Below the pieces are notes generated by a model that saw nothing but the letters and a program-made list of their open reading frames with translations, searched no databases and was not told the DNA's origin. Below are positions 54,831-62,568 of a stretch of DNA of 64,000 nucleotides, one piece after another. The stretch spans positions 37,576 to 101,575 of the forward strand of contig NZ_FNCG01000007.1 of assembly GCF_900100945.1 (NCBI RefSeq), in the 5' to 3' direction. A program made the translations under genes and the position numbers. The first letter of the stretch is position 1, and the number at the start of each line of letters is the position of its first letter. This stretch comes from Mucilaginibacter gossypii. Its GTDB lineage: Bacteria > Bacteroidota > Bacteroidia > Sphingobacteriales > Sphingobacteriaceae.

Positions 54831-56156
54831 TTAATGCCCCGGGGATCCGGCATCACGGATGATGAGCATGTTAATCTCTGCGGGTTTCTTTTCAAATCGC
54901 AGACCGTAGGCCGCCAGGGCCCGGTTCACCTCGTTCAGGTCGTTCATCCTGGCGCTGAGCCTGATATCCGCCATCTCCTGATAACCGGTCTGGTCGACCA
55001 GGGGATAGGGATAGCCCTGCATGGCGATCTTCATCCGGCTCAGGAAAACGTAGAGGTAGCAGCTTTCAAAATCGCAGCTGAACCCGTCGATGGCTGCCGA
55101 TGGGGGGCCGCCTGCGGTATGCAGCCGGTCCCGGTTGTCTGTGCGTACCAGTACGAGGCACTCGACTTTCCTTTGCTCGATATGGGCGTCATAAGCATTG
55201 AAACAGCTTTGCAGCTGGGCCCGCATGAGGCGGTAGGCTTCTTTTTTTTCTTTTTCGGGCAGCAGCAGTTCATAGCAATAGCCATGGCCCGCTTTCAGCC
55301 AGTCGAGGTATGCCCTGCCCCGGATGGCCGGTGGCAGCAGGGCGGTGGTATCCGCTACCTCCACCAGCGTTTCTTTCTGTTCCTTCTGGTAGGCCAGCCG
55401 GAACAGGTCGGTGACCGTCTGGTTGCGCGCAGTGATCCTCCTGGCGGGCTCACCGGAATCGAGGTCTACATCCTTGTAGATGCCTGAACCGATACCTTCG
55501 ATGTAAGGGGAGAGACTGGCCTGCATCAGGGTGTTTGCGGCAGGTGCGCCGGAGCCGAACAGAGGCCGGGTATGGTCATAAACGGTTATGCTATCCCGCT
55601 TTAAAGGCATCGGCGCCGCCTGCGGGCCCAGCATGGCGCTGATATGGGCGGCTGTTACTTCGCGGTCATCTGTAATGGCTTTGACGATGCCGTCGGTACC
55701 GATCCATACAAAGTGCGGCAGGCTCTGGTGCGGAAAGAGCGCAGCGAGAGTTTTGTCACCGGTTATAATGGGGCCGTGCGCCTCGCGCCCTGTGGCCGCC
55801 CGGCGCTTGTCCAGGAAAACCCGTACCGCTGCTTCGCCCTCATAGGCCACCGGCAAAATCTGCAGTTTTCCCCCAAACCTTTCCTGCAGCGAGTCCATCC
55901 TCGGCATAACAGCAACGCAGGGCGCGCACCAGGTCGCCCAGAAATCCAGTATCAGCAGTTTACCTTTAAAGACCGACAGATCTTTCCCCGATAAACCGGC
56001 ACCATTGATTAAACCCGACAGTACCACCGGCGGTACCCTGTCCCCTATCTTTAGCGGAACTATCGTACCTGCACCCGCCTTTATGTCCGTATTTTCCTGT
56101 GCCCCCGCTCCGAAAAAAAAGCAAAGCAAGGCCAGGAAGCAAAAAAATCGCTTCAT
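54831..56156 (-). CDS. TlpA-type thioredoxin with C-terminal DUF3738-like domain
   Basis: A 441-residue exported protein (signal MKRFFCFLALLCFFFGAGAQ). Residues ~30-165 form a TlpA/ResA-like thioredoxin domain with active site WCAPC (Cys77/Cys80) after FKGKLLILDFWAT. The C-terminal ~220 residues (RRITARNQTVTDLFRLAYQK; GYPYPLVDQTGYQEMADIRL; ALAAYGLRFEKKPAEINMLI) resemble DUF3738 (TIGR03435-like) of unknown function. It probably reduces disulphides in the periplasm. It is the first gene of a TlpA-SusC-SusD operon, near MauE and DUF6520, consistent with redox handling of a Cys-containing peptide. Confidence 0.8.
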   Translation of the reverse strand: MKRFFCFLALLCFFFGAGAQENTDIKAGAGTIVPLKIGDRVPPVVLSGLINGAGLSGKDLSVFKGKLLILDFWATWCAPCVAVMPRMDSLQERFGGKLQILPVAYEGEAAVRVFLDKRRAATGREAHGPIITGDKTLAALFPHQSLPHFVWIGTDGIVKAITDDREVTAAHISAMLGPQAAPMPLKRDSITVYDHTRPLFGSGAPAANTLMQASLSPYIEGIGSGIYKDVDLDSGEPARRITARNQTVTDLFRLAYQKEQKETLVEVADTTALLPPAIRGRAYLDWLKAGHGYCYELLLPEKEKKEAYRLMRAQLQSCFNAYDAHIEQRKVECLVLVRTDNRDRLHTAGGPPSAAIDGFSCDFESCYLYVFLSRMKIAMQGYPYPLVDQTGYQEMADIRLSARMNDLNEVNRALAAYGLRFEKKPAEINMLIIRDAGSPGH

Positions 56157-56196
56157 TTTAAATCACATTAAAGAATAAATTATTGAACCAGAACAA

Positions 56197-56212
56197 CCCG
56201 GCAGCTGCCGGG
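56197..56212. repeat. 16-bp perfect palindrome
   Basis: CCCGGCAGCTGCCGGG, a perfect dyad between the TlpA-like gene and the small unknown gene upstream of it. It may be an operator or a transcription pause or stop hairpin (no U-run). Confidence 0.3.
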
Positions 56213-56272
56213 AATACTAACCCGCGGTAACCAGGCCGTCATCATTGTTGCCGCCTGTCCCCCGCTCCTGCT

Positions 56273-56560
56273 TCAACCAGCATCGCTTCTTCCGCAGATG
56301 ACACAGCGGCCGCTTGTTTTAATTTGCAGATCGTTGATGCCGTTGACCAGGCTGACCAGGCCGTCGAAAAGAATGGCTACATCCTGGATGTCGGGCAGTG
56401 CCTTGTCCGTTGTGTTCACGTTTGCCAGGGCAAACCCGCGAAAAGCCTCCCACAGCCTTACCCTCACTTCTTCAGGATCGAAACTTTCAAAAAATACTCG
56501 GACCGCCTGCTCGGGCGTTCTGACACCCTGATCTTTCAGGTCTACTACTATTGCACTCAT
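56273..56560 (-). CDS. Small unknown protein with CxxC end
   Basis: A 95-residue soluble protein (MSAIVVDLKDQGVRTPEQAV start). It looks helical and acidic, ending in a short Cys pair (GRCVICGRSDAG). No signal peptide and no family recognised. It lies upstream of the TlpA-SusC-SusD operon in the same direction, separated by a palindrome. It may be the first gene of that unit. Confidence 0.5.
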   Translation of the reverse strand: MSAIVVDLKDQGVRTPEQAVRVFFESFDPEEVRVRLWEAFRGFALANVNTTDKALPDIQDVAILFDGLVSLVNGINDLQIKTSGRCVICGRSDAG

Positions 56561-56647
56561 ATATGACCAGGAAATAAACGGTAATTAACGACATAGCACA
56601 GCCCTTCCGGTGAAAAATTAGTGGTTTCACGGTCAGGCAACAGAAAG

Positions 56648-56693
56648 AAAACGGCAGCCGGTTTTAATTAACTATTAACGGGGCTGCCGTTTT
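56648..56693. terminator. Bidirectional terminator-like hairpin
   Basis: 12-bp perfect stem AAAACGGCAGCC / GGCTGCCGTTTT with a 22-nt loop; A-run on the left and T-run on the right allow action on both strands. Confidence 0.6.
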
Positions 56694-56940
56694 CAGTATT
56701 TATGTAGGGCTTTTTATTACGTTCTTGATGGGGTTTTGGAGGGAGTGGGAAATAACTGTGTTTGAACCAGCATCAATGTGCTTTATATTTTGGAGCGAAT
56801 TTATAGAATAAAATGGGAATGCAATGCTAAATTCGCCTAAACTAGCCAAAGAATGATAGCAAAATAATAAGGGCAATTTTCTAGTATGCATTTCGAAAGT
56901 AATTTTAAACTAACGCAAAACGAAAATGCCGATAAATAAC

Positions 56941-57029
56941 ACATTGGGGGCAATGTTTCGTCTTGCCGCGAATGGGGCACCGCTAAGAGCCTTGAGCGTA
57001 GCAAGCTGATAGAAACAAAGCCCCCAATG
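56941..57029. repeat. Long structured inverted repeat (about 89 bp)
   Basis: Outer arms CATTGGGGGC / GCCCCCAATG (10 bp), an AA/AA internal loop, then TGTTTC / GAAACA (6 bp), then TTGC / GCAA, then a GC-rich interior. The arms are separated by 68 bp. A partial echo of the left arm (AATGGGGACAATGT) occurs at about 57042. No open frame. It could be a miniature mobile element or a structured RNA. Confidence 0.5.
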
Positions 57030-57262
57030 CATAAAAATATGAATGGGGACAATGTCTTACTCTATCATCTCACGCTCTTGGAAAATTAGCGGTTTTCATC
57101 TCGCGAGAATCTTGTAAAACTTTGTCTAAATGACTATGAAGTTTCCAAATTTAATAATATTTTAATTATCGAACAGAAGCCAATAGCTGGCTATGCTTCA
57201 AACTAAATTTTTATATTTGTTTTTGTCTTCTTCAAAAATACATATTCGTGGATATTAAATAA

Positions 57263-57298
57263 ATAACTTAGGGTTATATTCGTATAACCTTAAGTTAT
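57263..57298. promoter_or_regulatory. Twin dyad operator before XRE regulator
   Basis: Two near-identical dyads ATAAC-N5-GTTAT (57263-57277 and 57284-57298), centres 21 bp apart. Together they form one 16-bp inverted repeat around TTCG. They lie 13 bp before the ATG at 57311, fitting an autoregulatory operator. Confidence 0.55.
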
Positions 57299-57310
57299 AA
57301 ATTACTTGCA

Positions 57311-57718
57311 ATGACAACAGGAACAAAGATTAGATTACTTAGAGAACAAAAAGGCTGGGATCAAGGCTTTATTGCTGCAAAATTAGATGTTACGCAACCT
57401 GCGATTTCCAAACTAGAGTCTGATCAAACAAAACTTTCGTGGGATAATGCCGTTAAGCTCGGAGAACTTTTTGGTGTTGATCCGGAATACTTTTTCGACT
57501 CAGCGGTTAATAATTACGTTTATAATAACCAAAAAGTAAATCAATTATTTAATTCGGAATATACCGAAGTAGATATTGAACACTTCAAACAATCTTACGA
57601 AAGCCAGATAAAATTAAAAGATGATTTGTTGTCGGCAAACAATAAAATAATTAGCACCTTAGAAGAACATATCAGAGACCTAAAGCAACAAATAATAGAA
57701 CTAAAGCAAAAAAAGTAG
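57311..57718 (+). CDS. XRE-family regulator with C-terminal coiled coil
   Basis: A 135-residue protein. Residues 1-60 are a Cro/C1-type helix-turn-helix domain (KIRLLREQKGWDQGFIAAKL, VTQPAISKLESDQTKLSWDN, AVKLGELFGVDPEYFF). Residues ~95-135 are a Lys/Glu-rich coiled coil (LEEHIRDLKQQIIELKQKK), probably for dimerisation. Twin dyads just upstream suggest self-repression. It converges with cas9 (141-bp gap). No toxin partner is visible. Confidence 0.85.
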   Translation: MTTGTKIRLLREQKGWDQGFIAAKLDVTQPAISKLESDQTKLSWDNAVKLGELFGVDPEYFFDSAVNNYVYNNQKVNQLFNSEYTEVDIEHFKQSYESQIKLKDDLLSANNKIISTLEEHIRDLKQQIIELKQKK

Positions 57719-57859
57719 TTTTTTTACAACTCTTACATTTCGCTTTGGCCATGTTAATTAATGCTTCTTTTCATACCTATCTACCAATGGATCTTACTCT
57801 TGGATGCTATTCAGAATAATCTATTTCGTTTTAATCCACCCTTAATGACTTGAACTCTT

Positions 57860-60094
57860 TTAATACTCACCAACCTTTATAATTTGACCTATATGGTTAA
57901 TTCTTACTTTGATGATATTTTCAAGATATGGTAGGCTCTTTATTGATTTATAGGTTATGTCTTTCAACTCCTTCTTATCTTCAATAACCGTTTCTAAATG
58001 ATGCCTAAATACATAATCTCTCACTGCCGAATTACCATACATTACTTTCGAAAATTTTTGAACCCTAAATAATTGCGGACTGATCAACTTATTGTTAACA
58101 GGATCAAGGAGGTCTATTTCCAGCGGATCGAAATCAGTCGATGGAAATATAAAATATTCGTTTTGTTTCATGGTAAATAGGAACTGCCATCCTAAATGCT
58201 GATTATAAGTTTTATCGACCACTGGTAGTCCTTGATTTATGCGTTCCGTTATTACTTTGTACAATGAAACTACTTCGTCCTGCAGATTGCCATTTTCATC
58301 CCTGTAAATTGCTACGTGATGATTATTGCCAGTACTTACAAAATCAACAGGAATGGGCCTGCCGCTCTTATCTAATACTTCCCGGCCATGATGGTCTTTT
58401 TTAAAATGAAGCGACTCTGCATTTTTCACACCGCTTATCGTCACCCGTTTAATAGCAATCTTGGCGGCTTCATTCAGCCAGATGGGATTTTTATCAAGAT
58501 TAGAAAATGCCTCTTTTTCCTTTCCACCAAATTCTTTTAGACGTTTGTATAATATTCCTTGTATCCCTTTATCTATTACCTTTTCAATTTTTAAATCGGG
58601 AGAAATATCCTTGCGTATGGCATAGTCTTCTTCGAGCCAGGAAAGTTTTAGCACTTCAGGTAGTAAAACTGTGTTTTTTGCATCCAAATAAATAGGGTTT
58701 TTACTAAGTGCATTTTTCCCTGTGAATGCTTTTACAGGATCGTTATTATTTTCCTGCAATCGTTTTAAAAGCGCTTCCCTGTATTTCGGCTTCGTGACTT
58801 TAGCGATAGTCGCTTCATCAAATTTCCCGCTTACCTTTTCCTCTTTTACAATATATTGCTGTATTCTCCCGTACACAGTTTCTTTATGCAGTTGACCGCG
58901 TGGTGTTAGTGTTTTTTGAGGCTCCCTTTCTTTACCGCTTTTAATTTTATTTTTATTTTTTGTCACCACCTTGTTTTTGGCTTTGCACGATACCAATACA
59001 TTTTCAAGGTGTTTTTTAGCCTCTTCTCTGAAATTCGTTAATGGAGATTTAAATCGCCTTTTTTTGTTCCCACTATCATCTATATGAAAATATGTTTCTT
59101 TTTTTTCAATACCAGCTATCGCGTGCCCTAATTTATCGTCATTCTTTCGGGCATTTAGATTATTTAAGTATTGAATGTGGTTATGCTTGGTGAAAGCGAT
59201 AGTAAGCGCGTCCATCGCGTGGTGCCGGTGGTCATTTCGTTTTGTCCAGTCAACAATGCGTTCTTTAAAGTTACCATCTTTTTTCTCCACCATTTCTGTA
59301 AGCAGTTGTTTGCGGTATTTTTCTAAATTTATTTCCTGCATCACATTAACCAAATCCCAATCTTCCCGCAAACGTTGTGTAACACTACCGGTAGTAGATA
59401 CAATGGTCCTGCAAACCTCATGCAGCATGGTCTTAGCTTTCTTTGCGATGTATTGGCTATCCCGTAGATCCCGGTCTATAAAACCCTCGCCAATCGCATC
59501 GCCCTTCATGAGTAGTTTTTTATATTTTGCCTTTCTTTCAGGATACTCTTTTAAATAAGCTTCTACCCTTAATCTGTATTCGCTTAATCTTTCCGCCCCT
59601 TTAGTATCAATATAATCGTAAGCTGTAGCATTGTCTTTTGCTTGATTTATCCTCTTTTCTACAATGGTTTTATTGGAAAAGCTATCGTCAAACACCCTTG
59701 ACTGCGGGATAATGTGCTCTATATCATATTTTTTTGAAAATAGTTCTTCACGGGAAATATATTCATTGGTATATAAATCTTTATATCCATTAAATTTCAA
59801 TTCATCATAAAGCTTATATCTAACAATATCATTGCGGGTTGGATTTTTGATACCGAACTCCCTTATGAGTAAAAGCCTTATTTCATCATGTTCAACGGTA
59901 GCCTTATTAATTTGAGCCGTTGCTTCTTCCCGCTCCTTAAGACTCTTTTTTAATTCCCGGGCCAGTTCAATGCGAATTTCATCGGGCTTACCAAGATTAG
60001 GGTCGGCAATGATTGCGTTAACGACATTAACCATTTGATTTAATATTTTTTCTACCACCGGATTTCGCAAGCTGTTTTTTGGAAGCAGATCCAA
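57860..60094 (-). CDS. cas9: Cas9 C-terminal part (RuvC-II, HNH, RuvC-III, PAM-interacting)
   Basis: 744 residues counted from a TTG at 60094; the first in-frame ATG is 20 codons later. RuvC-II is PDEIRIELARELKKS with Glu43 (residue 698 of the full reading). HNH is YDIEHIIPQSRVFDDSFSNK with catalytic His127 (782). RuvC-III is RNDHRHHAMDALTIAF with Asp295 (950). The PAM-interacting part follows to the end. A purine-rich AAGGAGG stretch at about 60124-60130 could act as a ribosome site but codes for KEE, so it may be chance. Whether this part is translated separately is unknown. Confidence 0.75.
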   Translation of the reverse strand: MDLLPKNSLRNPVVEKILNQMVNVVNAIIADPNLGKPDEIRIELARELKKSLKEREEATAQINKATVEHDEIRLLLIREFGIKNPTRNDIVRYKLYDELKFNGYKDLYTNEYISREELFSKKYDIEHIIPQSRVFDDSFSNKTIVEKRINQAKDNATAYDYIDTKGAERLSEYRLRVEAYLKEYPERKAKYKKLLMKGDAIGEGFIDRDLRDSQYIAKKAKTMLHEVCRTIVSTTGSVTQRLREDWDLVNVMQEINLEKYRKQLLTEMVEKKDGNFKERIVDWTKRNDHRHHAMDALTIAFTKHNHIQYLNNLNARKNDDKLGHAIAGIEKKETYFHIDDSGNKKRRFKSPLTNFREEAKKHLENVLVSCKAKNKVVTKNKNKIKSGKEREPQKTLTPRGQLHKETVYGRIQQYIVKEEKVSGKFDEATIAKVTKPKYREALLKRLQENNNDPVKAFTGKNALSKNPIYLDAKNTVLLPEVLKLSWLEEDYAIRKDISPDLKIEKVIDKGIQGILYKRLKEFGGKEKEAFSNLDKNPIWLNEAAKIAIKRVTISGVKNAESLHFKKDHHGREVLDKSGRPIPVDFVSTGNNHHVAIYRDENGNLQDEVVSLYKVITERINQGLPVVDKTYNQHLGWQFLFTMKQNEYFIFPSTDFDPLEIDLLDPVNNKLISPQLFRVQKFSKVMYGNSAVRDYVFRHHLETVIEDKKELKDITYKSIKSLPYLENIIKVRINHIGQIIKVGEY

Positions 60095-60136
60095 ATAATC
60101 CTTTAGAATACGGTTCTCATTCTCCTCCTTTCTTAA

Positions 60137-62059
60137 TTACGAAGAATGATTGTAGCCCGCTAATGCCGTTGCACTGGCAATTTTTTCATCTTTATCCTTT
60201 TTTGCAAAAGGATGACCCGCTTTCAGGAATGGCAAAATATTACGGATAGCTTTCGCGCTTAAATTCGCATAATCCAGCCCAAGGTCTGCCTTAGCAAGTA
60301 TTTGGGCGTGTTCCTTTTTAATTCCAAACTTTGTCTTTAACAATTCAAAAAGTTTGTCGTTGCCTGTGGGAGAATTATCACCTTCATACGAGTACAACAG
60401 ATGCCACAATTGATAAGCGGGTTGTTTTTCAAAGGCGCTACCCTCTAAATTGCTGTCAAAATCAAGAATGGTTATGTCGATCGAATGGATTTCAAAAAAT
60501 GACAGTACCGCTGACTTTATTTCGGCAGCGGTTAATACCTCTATATCTATATCATCGTGCCCTTCGTATACCATCATTTTCAAGTAAGCTTCATATAAAA
60601 GCTGATTGGGTCGGTTTCCTTCAACAGCTGGAAAATTCAAGTCCCATTCATTGGGTTTATAGCCGAGCAGTTTGAATACCTGTTCTTTTTTTAAATTGCC
60701 TTTAATATTCAATTCGTTAAACAGGAATCGTTTAGCATCCAAATCAAATGATAAAACCTCCTTGCTCTTTTTGTTCTGAATTAGAAGGTTATTCAGGTTT
60801 TGCCAAATCTTAAACTCTTGAAAAAGAGGAGATGATTTGGGTATAACCTTTGCGCCTATGGTATAACTTACCTTTTTGCCATCCTTTATAATTTCAACCA
60901 ATTTGCTTTCAAACTCGCAGAAACTAACTAATCCTTTTTGTGATCTTAACTTACGCTGGTAAAAAATAACGATGTCCCTTATTTCTTCTTTAAGAGCTTT
61001 CGTAAGTTCAGGATGATACTTTGCTTGTGTTTCCCAAATGGTTTCAAACTCATCAAAATAATCCTGCCGATAAAATACCTGGCCTTTAGTGCGCGTATGA
61101 GGATTGTCCTTCAATTGATGATAAAGATACTGGCCGATGGTTTGCCTGTTAAAATATAGTTCTTTACTACGGTCGCTGATTGCACCTAAATACCCGCTCG
61201 AATTATTGATATTACCATTAATATCGGCTATAACAAAAGCGGCTTCTTCAATTGATAGTTGTGTATGAATGGCCATACTTCGCCATTTATAGGCTTGCAA
61301 TTTTTTATCTTCCCTTGTACCTTTATTTTCAGCAGTGTTAAAATTATATTTAGTCCAAAAAATGGCCGAAGTTGCCTTTTGTCCTTTACCTTCAATTGTT
61401 CTTTTCAAATCATCATCAAAGACATCCGGGTAATATATAGATTGCAGATCCCATACCTTATTGAACTCAGCGTTCAAATCGGATCTGTAAAAATCAGGCA
61501 ATGTCTTTTTCCCTTCCTTTAAAAGCTGATAGCACAATTGCCCGGGGGTAAGCTTTTGCTCATAAAGCCTTTTAGCGATGGCCATGCCATCAATTAGCTG
61601 GCCTTCATCTTCACTATTGGCTTTACGGCTGCTTTTATAACCCCGCTTTTTGTTGATCATTAATAATACGCGTGCAAATTCGTCCTTCCCTATTTTTCCA
61701 ACTGCAGCTTTAGCCCTCAACGCATACGTTGAATGGGTAGTGTTTTTATCATTTTCTGCCAACAATGCATGCTCATCAACAATACCTGATTTTTTCAATA
61801 CATTAATAAGATTTTGACGGCGTTGTTTGTACCGTTGCAAACTTCGCCTGGCACCACGTGCCAATGTGCGACCTGCTGTTACTGAGAATTTCTTGCCTTT
61901 TTCAAAGTTGGTTTGCTCATCCGTCGTGAGCGGATTAACACGTACCCCTATTTTTATAATGGATGAGTTTTCATTATCGCTTTCAGCTTCCTTTACGAAA
62001 GCCCAACCGATAGAAGTAGTACCGAGATCGAGGCCAAGAATTTTCTTCATGATATGCAA
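60137..62059 (-). CDS. cas9: Cas9 N-terminal part (RuvC-I, bridge helix, REC)
   Basis: 640 residues. RuvC-I is KKILGLDLGTTSIGWAFV with catalytic Asp11. The arginine-rich bridge helix covers residues ~62-84 (AGRTLARGARRSLQRYKQRR). The rest is the recognition lobe, which binds guide and target. The start could be either the ATG at 62059 or one three codons later. Translation ends at the premature TAA, just before the linker into RuvC-II. On its own it lacks HNH, RuvC-II, RuvC-III and the PAM-interacting domain, so it could bind guide RNA at best. Confidence 0.8.
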   Translation of the reverse strand: MHIMKKILGLDLGTTSIGWAFVKEAESDNENSSIIKIGVRVNPLTTDEQTNFEKGKKFSVTAGRTLARGARRSLQRYKQRRQNLINVLKKSGIVDEHALLAENDKNTTHSTYALRAKAAVGKIGKDEFARVLLMINKKRGYKSSRKANSEDEGQLIDGMAIAKRLYEQKLTPGQLCYQLLKEGKKTLPDFYRSDLNAEFNKVWDLQSIYYPDVFDDDLKRTIEGKGQKATSAIFWTKYNFNTAENKGTREDKKLQAYKWRSMAIHTQLSIEEAAFVIADINGNINNSSGYLGAISDRSKELYFNRQTIGQYLYHQLKDNPHTRTKGQVFYRQDYFDEFETIWETQAKYHPELTKALKEEIRDIVIFYQRKLRSQKGLVSFCEFESKLVEIIKDGKKVSYTIGAKVIPKSSPLFQEFKIWQNLNNLLIQNKKSKEVLSFDLDAKRFLFNELNIKGNLKKEQVFKLLGYKPNEWDLNFPAVEGNRPNQLLYEAYLKMMVYEGHDDIDIEVLTAAEIKSAVLSFFEIHSIDITILDFDSNLEGSAFEKQPAYQLWHLLYSYEGDNSPTGNDKLFELLKTKFGIKKEHAQILAKADLGLDYANLSAKAIRNILPFLKAGHPFAKKDKDEKIASATALAGYNHSS

Positions 62060-62071
62060 TTAGGTTGTGTC

Positions 62072-62101
62072 TTTGTTTTTCTAAAAATATGTATATATTT
62101 A
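62072..62101 (+). promoter_or_regulatory. Bacteroidota-type promoter of tracrRNA
   Basis: TTTG at 62072-62075 and TATATTTA at 62094-62101, 18 bp apart, close to the Bacteroidota consensus TTTG-N19-TAnnTTTG. Transcription would start a few bases downstream, at the anti-repeat. Confidence 0.5.
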
Positions 62102-62179
62102 CGTCGAAAGCAAATCGCAATAAGGATTATTCCGTTGTGTAAACATTAAGCGCCTCGTCTTACAATACGGGGCTTTTTT
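62102..62179 (+). ncRNA. tracrRNA of the type II-C system
   Basis: The order is that of a tracrRNA. Anti-repeat CGTCGAAAGCAAATCGCAAT is followed by a short nexus hairpin (AAGGATTATTCCGTT, stem GGA/TCC) and then a terminator hairpin formed by AGCGCCTCGT and ACGGGGCT ending in TTTTTT. It is read away from cas9, from the 509-bp gap between cas9 and cas1. The anti-repeat predicts a crRNA repeat containing GATTTGCTTTC, as in known Bacteroidota II-C repeats. The exact 5' end is not certain. Confidence 0.75.
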
Positions 62180-62568
62180 ATGTCAAATTGTTTCGCGCGC
62201 ATTCTCAATCAGAAAGACAGCACATCGCTACTGCGAAAATGGAACTATTTTGGACTGCCGAATGCTTATTTGTTCAGGTTCCACCGACTCAGCCAAAACG
62301 ATTAATTTCCATTTTCAAATATTTCGCCGCCATTATCCTTCATCAATCCAAATGATGTAAATCTAAACCCAATAAAAATTATTTGGTTACGGGTTTCCGC
62401 AAACAGGGTGTTACTAAGTACGCTATTTTTATTCGTCACAATATTAAAAAAGCAATTCAAACCATATCACATTCCGGCACTACAGCAGATAGGAAAAATA
62501 AGATCATCTATTGCTACCAACTGTAAATGAAATAAACGAACCCGGGACCAAAATTAAAATGGGAAAAT
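62180..62568. other. Gap between tracrRNA and cas1
   Basis: About 390 bp. No open frame of note, no repeat-spacer units and no anti-repeat copy. It should carry the cas1-cas2 promoter, which I could not place. Confidence 0.3.

Larger units (their letters stand above)
56561..57310. other. Intergenic region with terminator, long hairpin and twin operator
   Basis: About 750 bp between the lanthipeptide region and the CRISPR region. It holds the terminator at 56648-56693, the long imperfect hairpin at 56941-57029 and the twin dyads at 57263-57298. Minus-strand frames here have no coding resemblance. Base composition falls towards AT after 57060, which may mark an island edge. Confidence 0.45.
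57860..62059 (-). pseudogene. cas9: cas9, type II-C, interrupted by one in-frame stop
   Basis: The whole locus reads as one Cas9 of about 1398 residues, apart from a TAA at 60137-60139 (codon 641). Reading through gives AGYNHSS-stop-LRKEENENRILKDYLDLLPKNSLRNPVVEK in an unchanged frame. All catalytic motifs are present across the two halves. Size and absence of csn2/cas4 fit subtype II-C of Bacteroidota. With the stop, no single polypeptide carries both RuvC-I and HNH. Options: recent inactivation, sequencing error, or a functional two-part protein. The divergent tracrRNA gene lies 42 bp upstream of the start. Confidence 0.85.
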
